Shown: one piece after another, positions 9,318 to 17,177 of the stretch
Layout of the letters: every line of letters starts with the position of its first letter
Position numbering within the stretch: position 1 is the first letter of the stretch
Source: Farysia itapuensis
Lineage: Eukaryota > Basidiomycota > Ustilaginomycetes > Ustilaginales > Ustilaginaceae
Direction: 5' to 3'
NCBI GenBank assembly: GCA_023212645.1
Contig: JALBYC010000003.1
Location: 1 to 64,000 of the forward strand
DNA length: 64,000 nucleotides
Notes under the pieces: model-generated
Seen by the model: only the letters and a program-made list of their open reading frames with translations
Told to the model about the DNA's origin: nothing
The model's database searches: none
Program-made: the position numbers and the translations under genes

Positions 9318-11537
9318 CTAGGAAGTAGATGCGCTATCGCTAGCGCCGCTGATCCGTATACCAAGCGTGCCAAGTTGATGCGCGAGGACGTGTCTAGCGA
9401 AAGCCGATTGTACCACATTGGTACGATCAAGACAATCAAGGCAGGACACTCGGAACGCGCCGTTCTGCTTTGCCACGACTTGCGTCAGTGGTTTGGACGA
9501 GGTGGCGCTGATCCGTTGGTGGTAATACTGCATGTGTTCGAGCGTGTCCTGCATCTGATAGATAAGCTTTCGCACGTTTTCGAAGCGCATGCCTGAACAT
9601 TCCTTGTGGAAGTCAAAGTCGACGTACTTGACTTTTTGCTTCCATGCCGATTCGGTCGCATCAGACTCCTTTGCTAGTTTGTGGACAGTTTTGCGGTACG
9701 CTTCCGATATGGCACCCTCTTTACCACCCTGTTCGGCCAGATTGATGCAGGTCACGATGCCGTACCGTTCGACTTGGGCTGCAAAGTGCTTGGTGCAAGC
9801 TGCAAGATTCTCATCCGACCCACGCTCCAGCACAGGAGGCGGCTTCAGCGTAAAGGGCGACTGAGACCAGAAAAGCGGAATAGATCCTCGGAATTGGATG
9901 AATGATAGGACGTCTCCGCTCAGACTACCCGAGATGCTCTTGCGCAAAACATACACTAGCTGTTCCGTCTCAACGTAGTTGGCTACTTGACCAGCTTCAT
10001 TGATGCCACGACGTTGGTAGCGTAAACCGGCGCGCTCCTTTGACCGACGCGAGATCACCATCATTTGACAACGTATTTCGTCAGATGCTGCTCCAGCCTG
10101 CCCGGAAGCAACAGGAGCGATGGGTAGCGCAACAGTCTGGATATAACCTTGCATGACTGGAAGAATGTAAGCATGAAGCCCAGCCTTGATGAGATCTTTG
10201 CACATGTGCTCGTTATGCCAGAAGCGGCGATCGGCTCTTCTCCAGAGTGGCAAATTGGCGTAGGGTTCCTGCAGCGTTAGAAATTCCGGCTGTTTTGCGG
10301 CGGTCGAAGACTTGCTGGTAGCGCTAGACGAGGTCGAAGACGATGTTTGCGGCGCGTCATTAGCCGTCGTGATCGGCTTACTTAGAGCTTCGTTCTTCCT
10401 CTGTAGGGAAGTGGTGAGATCAAAGTCGTAGGAGTACCAGAACTCGCCTCGAGCAAAGTGTTTGGCTGTTTCGCGAACGACCTTTTCCTCGAGCTCGGCC
10501 TGTTTCGCAGAATGCCATTGTTCCTCCGCTGACACGGTCACCTGACCCTCTGGCTTGGGTACTTCGACCGAGTCGATAGCTATGTCTGTCATTTCGTGAT
10601 TTTCTCCCTGTTTGCTCAAGCTTGGTTGCATGCGTCCGTCTGAGACAGCTCGTGCAGCTTTGGCAAGCCAGGGACGGGATTTAGGCATGTGCAACGTGTC
10701 CATGCGGCTGCTGCCTGAAGAATCTGTGAAAAAGGGTTCCTTTGAGATGGCGGCTGGGGTCTCGACATCATCAAAGTCGGAGTCGTCATCAGTCCCATCG
10801 CCGCTGTCTGACGCTGGCGCAGTCTCTTGGCGATTGGCTGAGCTTTTGGACATCTTTAAGATGAGAGACTTGACCGCCTGTGTTGCTTCAGGTAGTAACA
10901 AGGGAATAGGCGCGACACCTGTGCAGCAGTAGACAGGTCGAGTAGCGTGAAAGTAGTTTCCAATCACTTTGCTGGACGTGATGACAAACAAGTAGCTGCT
11001 GCTAAACATCTTTGTGATGCCAACGATGCCGTGGCACTCTAGCTGGTCGTCTGGAGAGTGTTGATCGACCAGGGATCGCCAAGCAGCTGGCTGAAGTGGG
11101 CTGATCTGAGCTTCCTTGCTCCAGCTGATCAAAAACCCAGCATCCAAAGAGGAGCTTGCACTGTTCGCCCCTCCATTGCGGTTTGCAGACGCACTGATAG
11201 CGCCGGAGCTGCCCAATGACGCGACTCTGAAGCCATCGCCCGAGCCAAACGTGCTAGGAGGGCTGGAGCTGACCATCTGGGGAGATTGAGAGGAGTGGAA
11301 GTTAGAGCTCTTTGGGAAAACTAAGAGACCTTGCTGGGTCACAAGGATGCCTACGCGCTGTTCTGGCGAAGGGTGCGAAAAGGGTGGTATGGTCCAAGCT
11401 GCTGACGCCATGGATGTTGCTCGCGGTGGAAAGGAAGGCATCGGACCACTTTTGGTCGGTGACCTAGGTGGCCTCTGCTTGGACGGGTCGTCCTTTGTTG
11501 GACTGCCTGTGCCGGATGAGAACATGCCCTTGAACAT
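9318..11537 (-). CDS. SAC-type phosphoinositide phosphatase, N-terminal half, truncated after the catalytic loop
   Basis: A single-exon frame of 739 codons. Residues 1-60 are Pro/Ser-rich. The SAC N-lobe includes SSYLFVITSSKVIG and GEFWYSYDFDLTTS. The catalytic lobe has FWHNEHMCKDLI, RRSKERAGLRYQRRGI, VANYVETEQLV, IQFRGSIPLFWSQ and the phosphatase loop CLDCLDRTN with Cys699 and Arg705. Translation stops 34 residues after that Arg (end SASTS), whereas SAC domains continue for roughly 100 residues, including the WANNGD...FTR-GKR block. That block is encoded by the neighbouring convergent gene at 7904-9196. The family dephosphorylates PtdIns4P and related lipids at ER, Golgi or endosomal membranes. 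Whether this truncated product is active is doubtful unless the missing lobe is supplied in trans. I see no in-phase splice donor near its 3' end that would rescue it. Confidence 0.88.
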   Translation of the reverse strand: MFKGMFSSGTGSPTKDDPSKQRPPRSPTKSGPMPSFPPRATSMASAAWTIPPFSHPSPEQRVGILVTQQGLLVFPKSSNFHSSQSPQMVSSSPPSTFGSGDGFRVASLGSSGAISASANRNGGANSASSSLDAGFLISWSKEAQISPLQPAAWRSLVDQHSPDDQLECHGIVGITKMFSSSYLFVITSSKVIGNYFHATRPVYCCTGVAPIPLLLPEATQAVKSLILKMSKSSANRQETAPASDSGDGTDDDSDFDDVETPAAISKEPFFTDSSGSSRMDTLHMPKSRPWLAKAARAVSDGRMQPSLSKQGENHEMTDIAIDSVEVPKPEGQVTVSAEEQWHSAKQAELEEKVVRETAKHFARGEFWYSYDFDLTTSLQRKNEALSKPITTANDAPQTSSSTSSSATSKSSTAAKQPEFLTLQEPYANLPLWRRADRRFWHNEHMCKDLIKAGLHAYILPVMQGYIQTVALPIAPVASGQAGAASDEIRCQMMVISRRSKERAGLRYQRRGINEAGQVANYVETEQLVYVLRKSISGSLSGDVLSFIQFRGSIPLFWSQSPFTLKPPPVLERGSDENLAACTKHFAAQVERYGIVTCINLAEQGGKEGAISEAYRKTVHKLAKESDATESAWKQKVKYVDFDFHKECSGMRFENVRKLIYQMQDTLEHMQYYHQRISATSSKPLTQVVAKQNGAFRVSCLDCLDRTNVVQSAFARHVLAHQLGTLGIRISGASDSASTS

Positions 11538-11852
11538 GTCGTGTGGTTGCAGGATGCAAGGGTGCGCAGATAGCTATCAGAAAGGGGCGACGATGGTCCT
11601 CCCCACACAAAAGTGGAGCAACGGAAACCACAATGTTAGAGCGAGACGAGACACTTCACTGCAAATGATCGGGAGAATCGGGACAGCAGTCGGTCTCCAG
11701 TAGAGGCGTGAGCTCAGCCAGAGGTTTGTTGCGTAAGGTGCGCTTGTCAGTCCCGCTTGTGCTCGGCAACTATGAGGGTGGCTGTCTGCTGGCCGAGCGT
11801 CCCGAGTGGGTAGGACAGGCTGCATTGCAGAGCGGGATAATTGCCGGCTGAA

Positions 11853-11875
11853 GCTTAACGAGGTGCTCGTTAAGC
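11853..11875. repeat. Inverted repeat GCTTAACGAG-GTG-CTCGTTAAGC
   Basis: Two exactly complementary 10-nt arms (11853-11862 and 11866-11875) flank a 3-nt centre, about 300 bp upstream of the amine oxidase start and a similar distance from the SAC N-half start. The dyad geometry fits a site for a dimeric regulator. The factor is unknown. Confidence 0.75.
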
Positions 11876-12107
11876 AAATTTGAAACTGATAAGGCAGGAC
11901 ACGAGTCTCCAACCGTATCTTGGAGCGGAGTGTCACAGAGTGCTTGACGAGGTCAAGTGCGCACTTTTGGCCTCTTAGCGACTGCGTGCGTTACGCTCAG
12001 AGCTGTTTCCGCCTGACACGTTTACGCGGCATGCGCGGCTTATCGAGAGCAATGGTCCCTTCCCCCACGAACGCAATCTGCGCAGCGGTCTGGCAAACGA
12101 CCTAGCC

Positions 12108-12121
12108 GTGTATATATACAC
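12108..12121 (+). promoter_or_regulatory. TATA element of the copper amine oxidase gene
   Basis: GTGTATATATACAC, itself a perfect 14-bp palindrome, lies 55-68 nt upstream of the ATG at 12176 and is followed by a pyrimidine-rich leader. Position and sequence fit a strong core promoter. Confidence 0.65.
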
Positions 12122-12175
12122 CTCCCCTCGTCTAGATACTCAATCCCCCCCTTCACCCACAACATACCCCTCACA

Positions 12176-14413
12176 ATGACTTCTCATCCTCTAGACCCTC
12201 CCTCCGCCAGCGAGATCACCACGGCCACGGGTACTCTTCGCACCTGGCTCCTTGAGAATGGCGTCAAGGCCTTCAAGTTTGTCACCGTCTGTCTCCAAGA
12301 GCCACCCAAAGCTGCCGTCCTCGCTGCGCTGAAATGGCCCGGCGGGTCTGCCAAGCCTCAAGATGGGCCGATCGAGCGCATTCTCGAGATCCACGTCATC
12401 GACATGCTCACCGGCGACTCATACGAGGCATTTGTTAAGCTCGACGGTCTGAAACCGGTCGTCAAGGCTATCAGGAAGCTTGACAAGAACGTTCAGCCTG
12501 GTATCACACCTGAGGAGCTGCTCGAAGCCGAAACAATCATTCGAGAGGACGAACGAGTTATCAAAGCAGCTGCCGCTGTCGGCATCAAGCCCGAGCAGCT
12601 GTACGCCGACGGATGGTCTATCGGCTGGGACCAACGCTTTGGCGACGAGCGGGTGCAACAGTGTCTCCTTTATGCCCGCTTTAACGAGCACGACAACCTC
12701 TACGCACATCCTATGGACTTTGTGCCCATCCTGCGAATGAACGGTGACCGTAAGCTTATCGCCATCGACTTCCCAAATCACCGCACTGGCAAAGACGGCA
12801 AGCTCTCTGGCAACGGCTCCACTGCTCCTCCGAAAGAGGTCTCATGTGAAGACCCGGGACTGCGAGAGCGAATTCCACCTCCGCTCGAGCCCTTCGAATA
12901 TTTGCCCGACTTTGCCAAGAGAGAGATGCGAACAGACCTCAAGCCCATCCACGTCACACAACCCCAAGGTGTCAGCTTCAAGCGAACCGGCAACGTGCTC
13001 GAATGGTCCAACTACAAGCTCCATGTCGGCTTCCACCCACGAGACGGTATCGTGCTGTCGACCATCAGCTACAAGGACGCCGACCGCCCCGGTCATTCGC
13101 TCGCAAATCCAGAGGAACGACCCTTGTTCTACCGCATCAGTCTTGCCGAGATGGTGGTGCCTTATGCGGAGCCTACCTTCCCACACTACCGCAAGTTTGC
13201 CTTTGACGTGGGAGAGTATGGTCTCGGCACTCTTGCCAACTCTCTCTCGCTCGGATGTGACTGTCTGGGCTCGATCGAGTACATGGACGGTCTCTTTGCC
13301 CGACACGATGGATCCATCGAGACGATCAAGAACGCCATCTGCATCCACGAGGAAGACACTGGTCTCATGTGGAAGCACACCGATTACCGGGAGGGTGGTC
13401 GTTCGCACGCCGTCCGAGGCCGCAAGCTCGTGATCAGCATGATCTGCACCGTTGCAAATTACGAGTATGCCATCTATTGGAACCTGCACACCGACGGCAA
13501 CATCGAGTGCGAGATCAAACTTACCGGTATCCTCAACCTTTACGTTCTCGGTCAGGGTGAAAGCACTGGTGGATTCGGTACAGAGGTTGCCCCACGCGTC
13601 AACGCCCACTATCACCAACATCTCTTCTCTCTTCGCGTCGACCCACACATTGACGGACCCAACAACTCGGTGATTGAACAGAGCATTCAGGCTCTGCCTT
13701 TCCCGACAGGCTCGGACGAGAACTACGCCGGAAACGGCTTTACCTGCAAAAAGACGATTCTGCCTTCGTCCAAACAGGCTGCCAGAGATGCCAAGCCGGA
13801 CGAGGAACGCAGCTGGATCTTTGTCAACGAGGCTCACAAGCACTATGCGTCGGGCAATCCGGTCGGCTACAAAATCATGTGCCCGAATCTGGTACCCTTC
13901 TACAGCCAGTCAGACTCGTTCGTTGCCCGTCGAGCTCCGTTTGCCAAGCACCACATGTGGACAGTGCCGTTCGAGGAAGACCGACTGTATCCTGCGGGCA
14001 AGTATGTACCGCAGACCTACGATCCCCCGGCCGATTCGGTTCAAGCCTGGGCGGACGAGGACCGATCGGTGGCCAACACCGATATTCTCTCCTTCCTCAC
14101 CTTTGGTGTCACCCACATTGTCCGTCCAGAGGACTTCCCCGTCATGCCGACCGAGATCTGCAAGGTCATGCTCAAGCCCGTCGGCTTCTTCCGCCAGAAT
14201 CCCGGTCTCAACATTCCTTCGACGCAGGACATGAAGTCGGTCGCAGCCCAAGCTGCCACAGCTGCATCAAACGGAGTCAACGGTGTCAATGGCCACCACA
14301 GTGCCAACGGCACAAACGGCGTCAATGGCACAAACGGCGTCAACGGCACGGATGGCGTCAATGGCCACCACAACGTCAACGGCACAAACGGCACCTGCTG
14401 CTCGAGATCGTGA
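12176..14413 (+). CDS. Copper-containing primary amine oxidase with an Asn-Gly-rich tail
   Basis: Oxidises primary amines to aldehyde, ammonia and hydrogen peroxide, using copper and a topaquinone made from its own Tyr. The single exon gives 745 residues, somewhat long for the family because of a C-terminal extension. The cofactor Tyr is Tyr429 in VANYEYAIYW (family motif NY[DE]). The catalytic base is probably Asp344 in AFDVGEYGLG. Copper ligands include His480 and His482 in HYHQHLF. No signal peptide and no clear PTS1 (ends CCSRS), so cytosol or peroxisome by another route. Residues about 698-740 are a low-complexity run of VNG/TNG/HH units encoded by near-identical codons. A strong TATA element lies upstream. 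Substrate (methylamine-type or aromatic amines) cannot be told from sequence. Confidence 0.93.
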   Translation: MTSHPLDPPSASEITTATGTLRTWLLENGVKAFKFVTVCLQEPPKAAVLAALKWPGGSAKPQDGPIERILEIHVIDMLTGDSYEAFVKLDGLKPVVKAIRKLDKNVQPGITPEELLEAETIIREDERVIKAAAAVGIKPEQLYADGWSIGWDQRFGDERVQQCLLYARFNEHDNLYAHPMDFVPILRMNGDRKLIAIDFPNHRTGKDGKLSGNGSTAPPKEVSCEDPGLRERIPPPLEPFEYLPDFAKREMRTDLKPIHVTQPQGVSFKRTGNVLEWSNYKLHVGFHPRDGIVLSTISYKDADRPGHSLANPEERPLFYRISLAEMVVPYAEPTFPHYRKFAFDVGEYGLGTLANSLSLGCDCLGSIEYMDGLFARHDGSIETIKNAICIHEEDTGLMWKHTDYREGGRSHAVRGRKLVISMICTVANYEYAIYWNLHTDGNIECEIKLTGILNLYVLGQGESTGGFGTEVAPRVNAHYHQHLFSLRVDPHIDGPNNSVIEQSIQALPFPTGSDENYAGNGFTCKKTILPSSKQAARDAKPDEERSWIFVNEAHKHYASGNPVGYKIMCPNLVPFYSQSDSFVARRAPFAKHHMWTVPFEEDRLYPAGKYVPQTYDPPADSVQAWADEDRSVANTDILSFLTFGVTHIVRPEDFPVMPTEICKVMLKPVGFFRQNPGLNIPSTQDMKSVAAQAATAASNGVNGVNGHHSANGTNGVNGTNGVNGTDGVNGHHNVNGTNGTCCSRS
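14270..14393 (+). repeat. Coding tandem repeat, Asn-Gly-Val/Thr units
   Basis: Within the amine oxidase 3' end, blocks such as GGCACAAACGGCGTCAA recur at an 18-nt period (for example from 14309 and 14327) with related 9-nt units around them. The translation alternates VNG, TNG, TDG and HH. The high DNA identity suggests slippage expansion, so copy number may vary between strains. Confidence 0.8.
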
Positions 14414-14550
14414 TAGACTCGCACATTTACATACCTCGCTCGCTACTTCACACGCATGTATATATGGAAAGATCAAATGGTATTGAACAACAGGATAAAA
14501 AAAAAAGGAGAGGGGCGTGAAGGGGAAAGCAAGTGTCTTGCTACTTGCGT

Positions 14551-15963
14551 CTAGGCAAGAATGCCAAAGGCGAGCACGGTGAGACCGAGCAGAGAAGACG
14601 AAATAAGAAGAGTGGGCGTGATGAGGCTCGAGGCAGCGCCAGAACCAGACCTGCCGGAAGAGGATGATCCACTGGAGGCTGTTGGGTTGACGGTGCCTGC
14701 GGCAGCTCTGGTGGAGGCAATCGAGTGGGTGCCTGACGAGCCGGTCTCATTGGGAAGACTGCCCGAACTGTTCTGATAAGTCTCGATGTAGGCATCCATC
14801 GCAGGCTTCTGCAGGCACTGGACAATGGGCATGAGGTTCTGTCGCGGATTCATTTGCAGAGCGGCGGGGAGCACAATGTTGGTGGCAATGTCGACGGCCT
14901 GCTGGTAAAGGTCGTGAGCAAGAACAATGTAGCCAGTAGCAAGCGATGAGGCGTTGGCAATGATCTGCTCAAATGTGTAGACGACCTGCTGGGGCGACAC
15001 GACACCAGCAGCAATGCGCCAGTCGTTGGTGTCGTAGGGCACTCCGCCCGGGGGAGTGGTCCAGATGATTGGAGTGAGGCCCATCTGGAGCGAGATGGCG
15101 CGAACACGGTCATCGATATCACCGTAAGGAGGTCGCATGGTGTTGGGTGTGACGCCAATGACGGATCGAATGACCTCTTTGGACCAGCCGAGCTCGGCAA
15201 CAATCTGCTCGTTGGTCAGAGTGGTCAGAGGGTGGTGAGACCAGGTGTGAACAGAGATCTGGTGTCCTTGCTCAAACTCGGTTTGCAGCATCTGCGGTCG
15301 CGAAATGACACGCGAGCCAACCACGAAGAAGGTGGACTTGATGTTGTTCTGGCTAAGGTACTCGAGCAGAGTAGGCGTGTATGGTGAGGGACCGTCGTCG
15401 TACGACAGACCCCATGTGTTGGTGTCGGGGCATGTGGTGATATCAGTGTCTCGGGTGCAGTGTCCGCAAGTCCACCAGCAGTTGCCATTGGATCCAGCAG
15501 CGGCAAGGTTGGAAGGGTTGCTACTGCATGCGGCCGAGTCGATGGTGACTGTGGCATTGGGAACCTGGGAGAAGTCAATTTGGGACAGCCATGTCTGTAC
15601 TTGCGAAGAGTTGGTAGGTGGGACAACGTCAAGGGCAGGGAAATTGGCGGGCAGAATGGTGCTCAAGCTGGGAAGACCAGGAGCTCCCGTAACTTGTGGG
15701 TTTTTGGCACCAGCAGAGTAAGTCGTAAAGAGGGCGATGGTCGAGGTGGTGTCACCAGCTCCAGAGGAAACGCCAGAAAGGATCGAATTGATCGAAGCAG
15801 GAAGCGTTCCGGTGAAGGTCGAGGTGGGTGCTGCAGCGGCTGAGCCAGCAGCAGTGCCACTTGCAGCAGAAACACTTTGACGTTTCTCCATCTGCTGGGG
15901 AACAGCAGCAGCCACGCTGGCGACGAGGGCGAGCGGCAGTGCCGCAACAGTGAACTTGACCAT
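14551..15963 (-). CDS. GPI-type chitin deacetylase (carbohydrate esterase family 4)
   Basis: Removes acetyl groups from chitin in the cell wall to make chitosan. Translation from the ATG at 15963 gives 470 residues: signal peptide (1-20), a dibasic KR just after it, a Ser/Thr/Ala-rich spacer, then the NodB deacetylase domain. Motif 1 is LSYDDGPSPYT (catalytic base and metal Asp) and motif 2 is HTWSHHPLTTL (metal His pair). Later motifs are RPPYGDIDDR and VLAHDL. The C-terminus is Ser/Gly-rich and ends in a hydrophobic segment without a charged tail, typical of GPI anchoring. Smut genomes carry several such Cda genes that help hide chitin during plant colonisation. It is divergent from TMA16. 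Confidence 0.92.
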   Translation of the reverse strand: MVKFTVAALPLALVASVAAAVPQQMEKRQSVSAASGTAAGSAAAAPTSTFTGTLPASINSILSGVSSGAGDTTSTIALFTTYSAGAKNPQVTGAPGLPSLSTILPANFPALDVVPPTNSSQVQTWLSQIDFSQVPNATVTIDSAACSSNPSNLAAAGSNGNCWWTCGHCTRDTDITTCPDTNTWGLSYDDGPSPYTPTLLEYLSQNNIKSTFFVVGSRVISRPQMLQTEFEQGHQISVHTWSHHPLTTLTNEQIVAELGWSKEVIRSVIGVTPNTMRPPYGDIDDRVRAISLQMGLTPIIWTTPPGGVPYDTNDWRIAAGVVSPQQVVYTFEQIIANASSLATGYIVLAHDLYQQAVDIATNIVLPAALQMNPRQNLMPIVQCLQKPAMDAYIETYQNSSGSLPNETGSSGTHSIASTRAAAGTVNPTASSGSSSSGRSGSGAASSLITPTLLISSSLLGLTVLAFGILA

Positions 15964-16442
15964 AGTGCGAAAAGGTAAGTGTGGTGGTGAGAACGGAAGC
16001 GTAGATGTCGCGCGACGGCTTGGCACTTGTACGACGGCGAGCGCTGCGCTATCCGGCTGCGGGCTCTGAAACGGCTTTGGGGTCAGACCACTTTCGGGGT
16101 TGCGACGTCAAATTGCGCTTTGTGCGCTTGCTGGCAGTGTTTCAATGTTTTCGAAATCTTGAGGCTGTGTCTTCTTTTTTGCCACTTGACCAGTCTCGGC
16201 TAGTTAAACACTTGACTGACTTCTCCTCGGCCTCCCTGTCAATGGCCCCTGTCGCGAATTCAAATTTTTAGAATGCCGTCGATCATCTCGGCTACAGCAT
16301 GATGCTCTAACAATCTCGGCACAAAACCCGGCCGGCTGGTTCGCGCTTTTTTTTCGGAACTCGGACGCTGGCTGCTGCAAAATTTGAGTTTTGTCGTGAA
16401 GGGTTTTGTAGTAGCAGTCAAGCAGCCACACTCTACTCAAAG
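15964..16442. promoter_or_regulatory. Divergent promoter region, chitin deacetylase / TMA16
   Basis: 479 bp with no credible frame. Several A/T-rich words occur on the TMA16 side (for example AATTCAAATTT near 16258 and AAATTTGAG near 16380). A GAAGGGTTTTG near 16398-16408 resembles the telobox core found upstream of ribosome-biogenesis genes in some eukaryotes; this reading is tentative. Confidence 0.4.
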
Positions 16443-17042
16443 ATGGGCGGGAAAAAGATCTCTGAGCGCTCGCTGAAGAAGAAGTCCGGGCCCACGCATC
16501 CCTACTCGCGTAGAGCCACACAGCTGGCAAGGGTTCATCTACGCAAGGACAAGTTGACCCAAGCCAAGGCCGTACGCAATCGCTCTTCGAGCGCAAAGGT
16601 GGACCGACTCTCCACCCTTATCCTCATGCTTCCCGATAATGTCGACTGCCTCCCAGATCTAGTGTCAGTACACACGTTCGTCAAGTCCGCATTCTTGACG
16701 CGTCACGACGACGAGATTGCTCAGCTTGAGTCAGACAGAAGACCAGGGAGACCACCGCCCAAGCGTCTTCAGGAACTCAAGGATCTGAAAGCCAAAGAGC
16801 TCCAAGACTACAACGACGGCATTGAGATTCCAGACTTGACCAACAAGACAAATGTCGAGCTTTTGCGTGATTGGGAAGGGGACCCGCATGCCATGCCTAC
16901 ATTCCGCATGGTCAGAATCAGCGGCCAGTACCTCGACCAATGCAAGCTGGTGCATCCAGGCAACCACAAATTGCTTCAGCTTCAACACGAGAAGGAGCTC
17001 GCCGCTGAAGTAGACACATCCACCGACATGAAAGATGTTTAA
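16443..17042 (+). CDS. TMA16: Tma16-like ribosome-associated protein
   Basis: A 199-residue, single-exon basic protein. The N-terminus MGGKKISERSLKKK, the HPYSRRATQLARVHLR motif and the helical QELKDLKAKELQDYNDGIEIPDL segment match the Tma16 family. Tma16 associates with pre-60S ribosomal particles in yeast and is thought to act in late nuclear or cytoplasmic maturation. Length fits the family. The tail after about residue 185 is acidic and divergent. It converges with the alcohol oxidase, 135 nt apart. Confidence 0.85.
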   Translation: MGGKKISERSLKKKSGPTHPYSRRATQLARVHLRKDKLTQAKAVRNRSSSAKVDRLSTLILMLPDNVDCLPDLVSVHTFVKSAFLTRHDDEIAQLESDRRPGRPPPKRLQELKDLKAKELQDYNDGIEIPDLTNKTNVELLRDWEGDPHAMPTFRMVRISGQYLDQCKLVHPGNHKLLQLQHEKELAAEVDTSTDMKDV

Positions 17043-17177
17043 ACAAATCTGTCAACCTCGTCTCTCAGCCCCCGACACACACAAATGTACTTGTATCCGG
17101 TATACCTTCAGCAGCAATCGAAAATCTTTGCATTGAGTCTAAAAGAGAGCGATAAAAACGACGAGTGCATGTCTACG

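Larger units (their letters stand above)
11538..12175. promoter_or_regulatory. Divergent promoter region, SAC N-half / copper amine oxidase
   Basis: 638 bp with no convincing frame. It contains a 10-bp perfect inverted repeat with a 3-nt spacer at 11853-11875, a palindromic TATA element at 12108-12121, and a CT-rich leader from 12122 to the amine oxidase ATG. Confidence 0.6.

Noticed and set aside
9318..9370. Trans-splicing donor at the end of the SAC N-half
   Set aside because: I looked for an in-phase GT donor before the stop that could join to the C-half at 7910. The candidates (GTATAC after CTTG, GTAGCC after the stop) are out of phase or follow the stop codon, so trans-splicing is kept only as an untested option.
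12842..13843. A 333-codon minus-strand frame inside the amine oxidase
   Set aside because: Antisense shadow of a strongly conserved coding sequence in a codon-biased gene; no start context or family match.
14499..14508. A run of ten A after the amine oxidase as a retrotransposed poly(A) tail
   Set aside because: No target-site duplication or retroelement frame nearby; a short A tract in a 3' region is ordinary.
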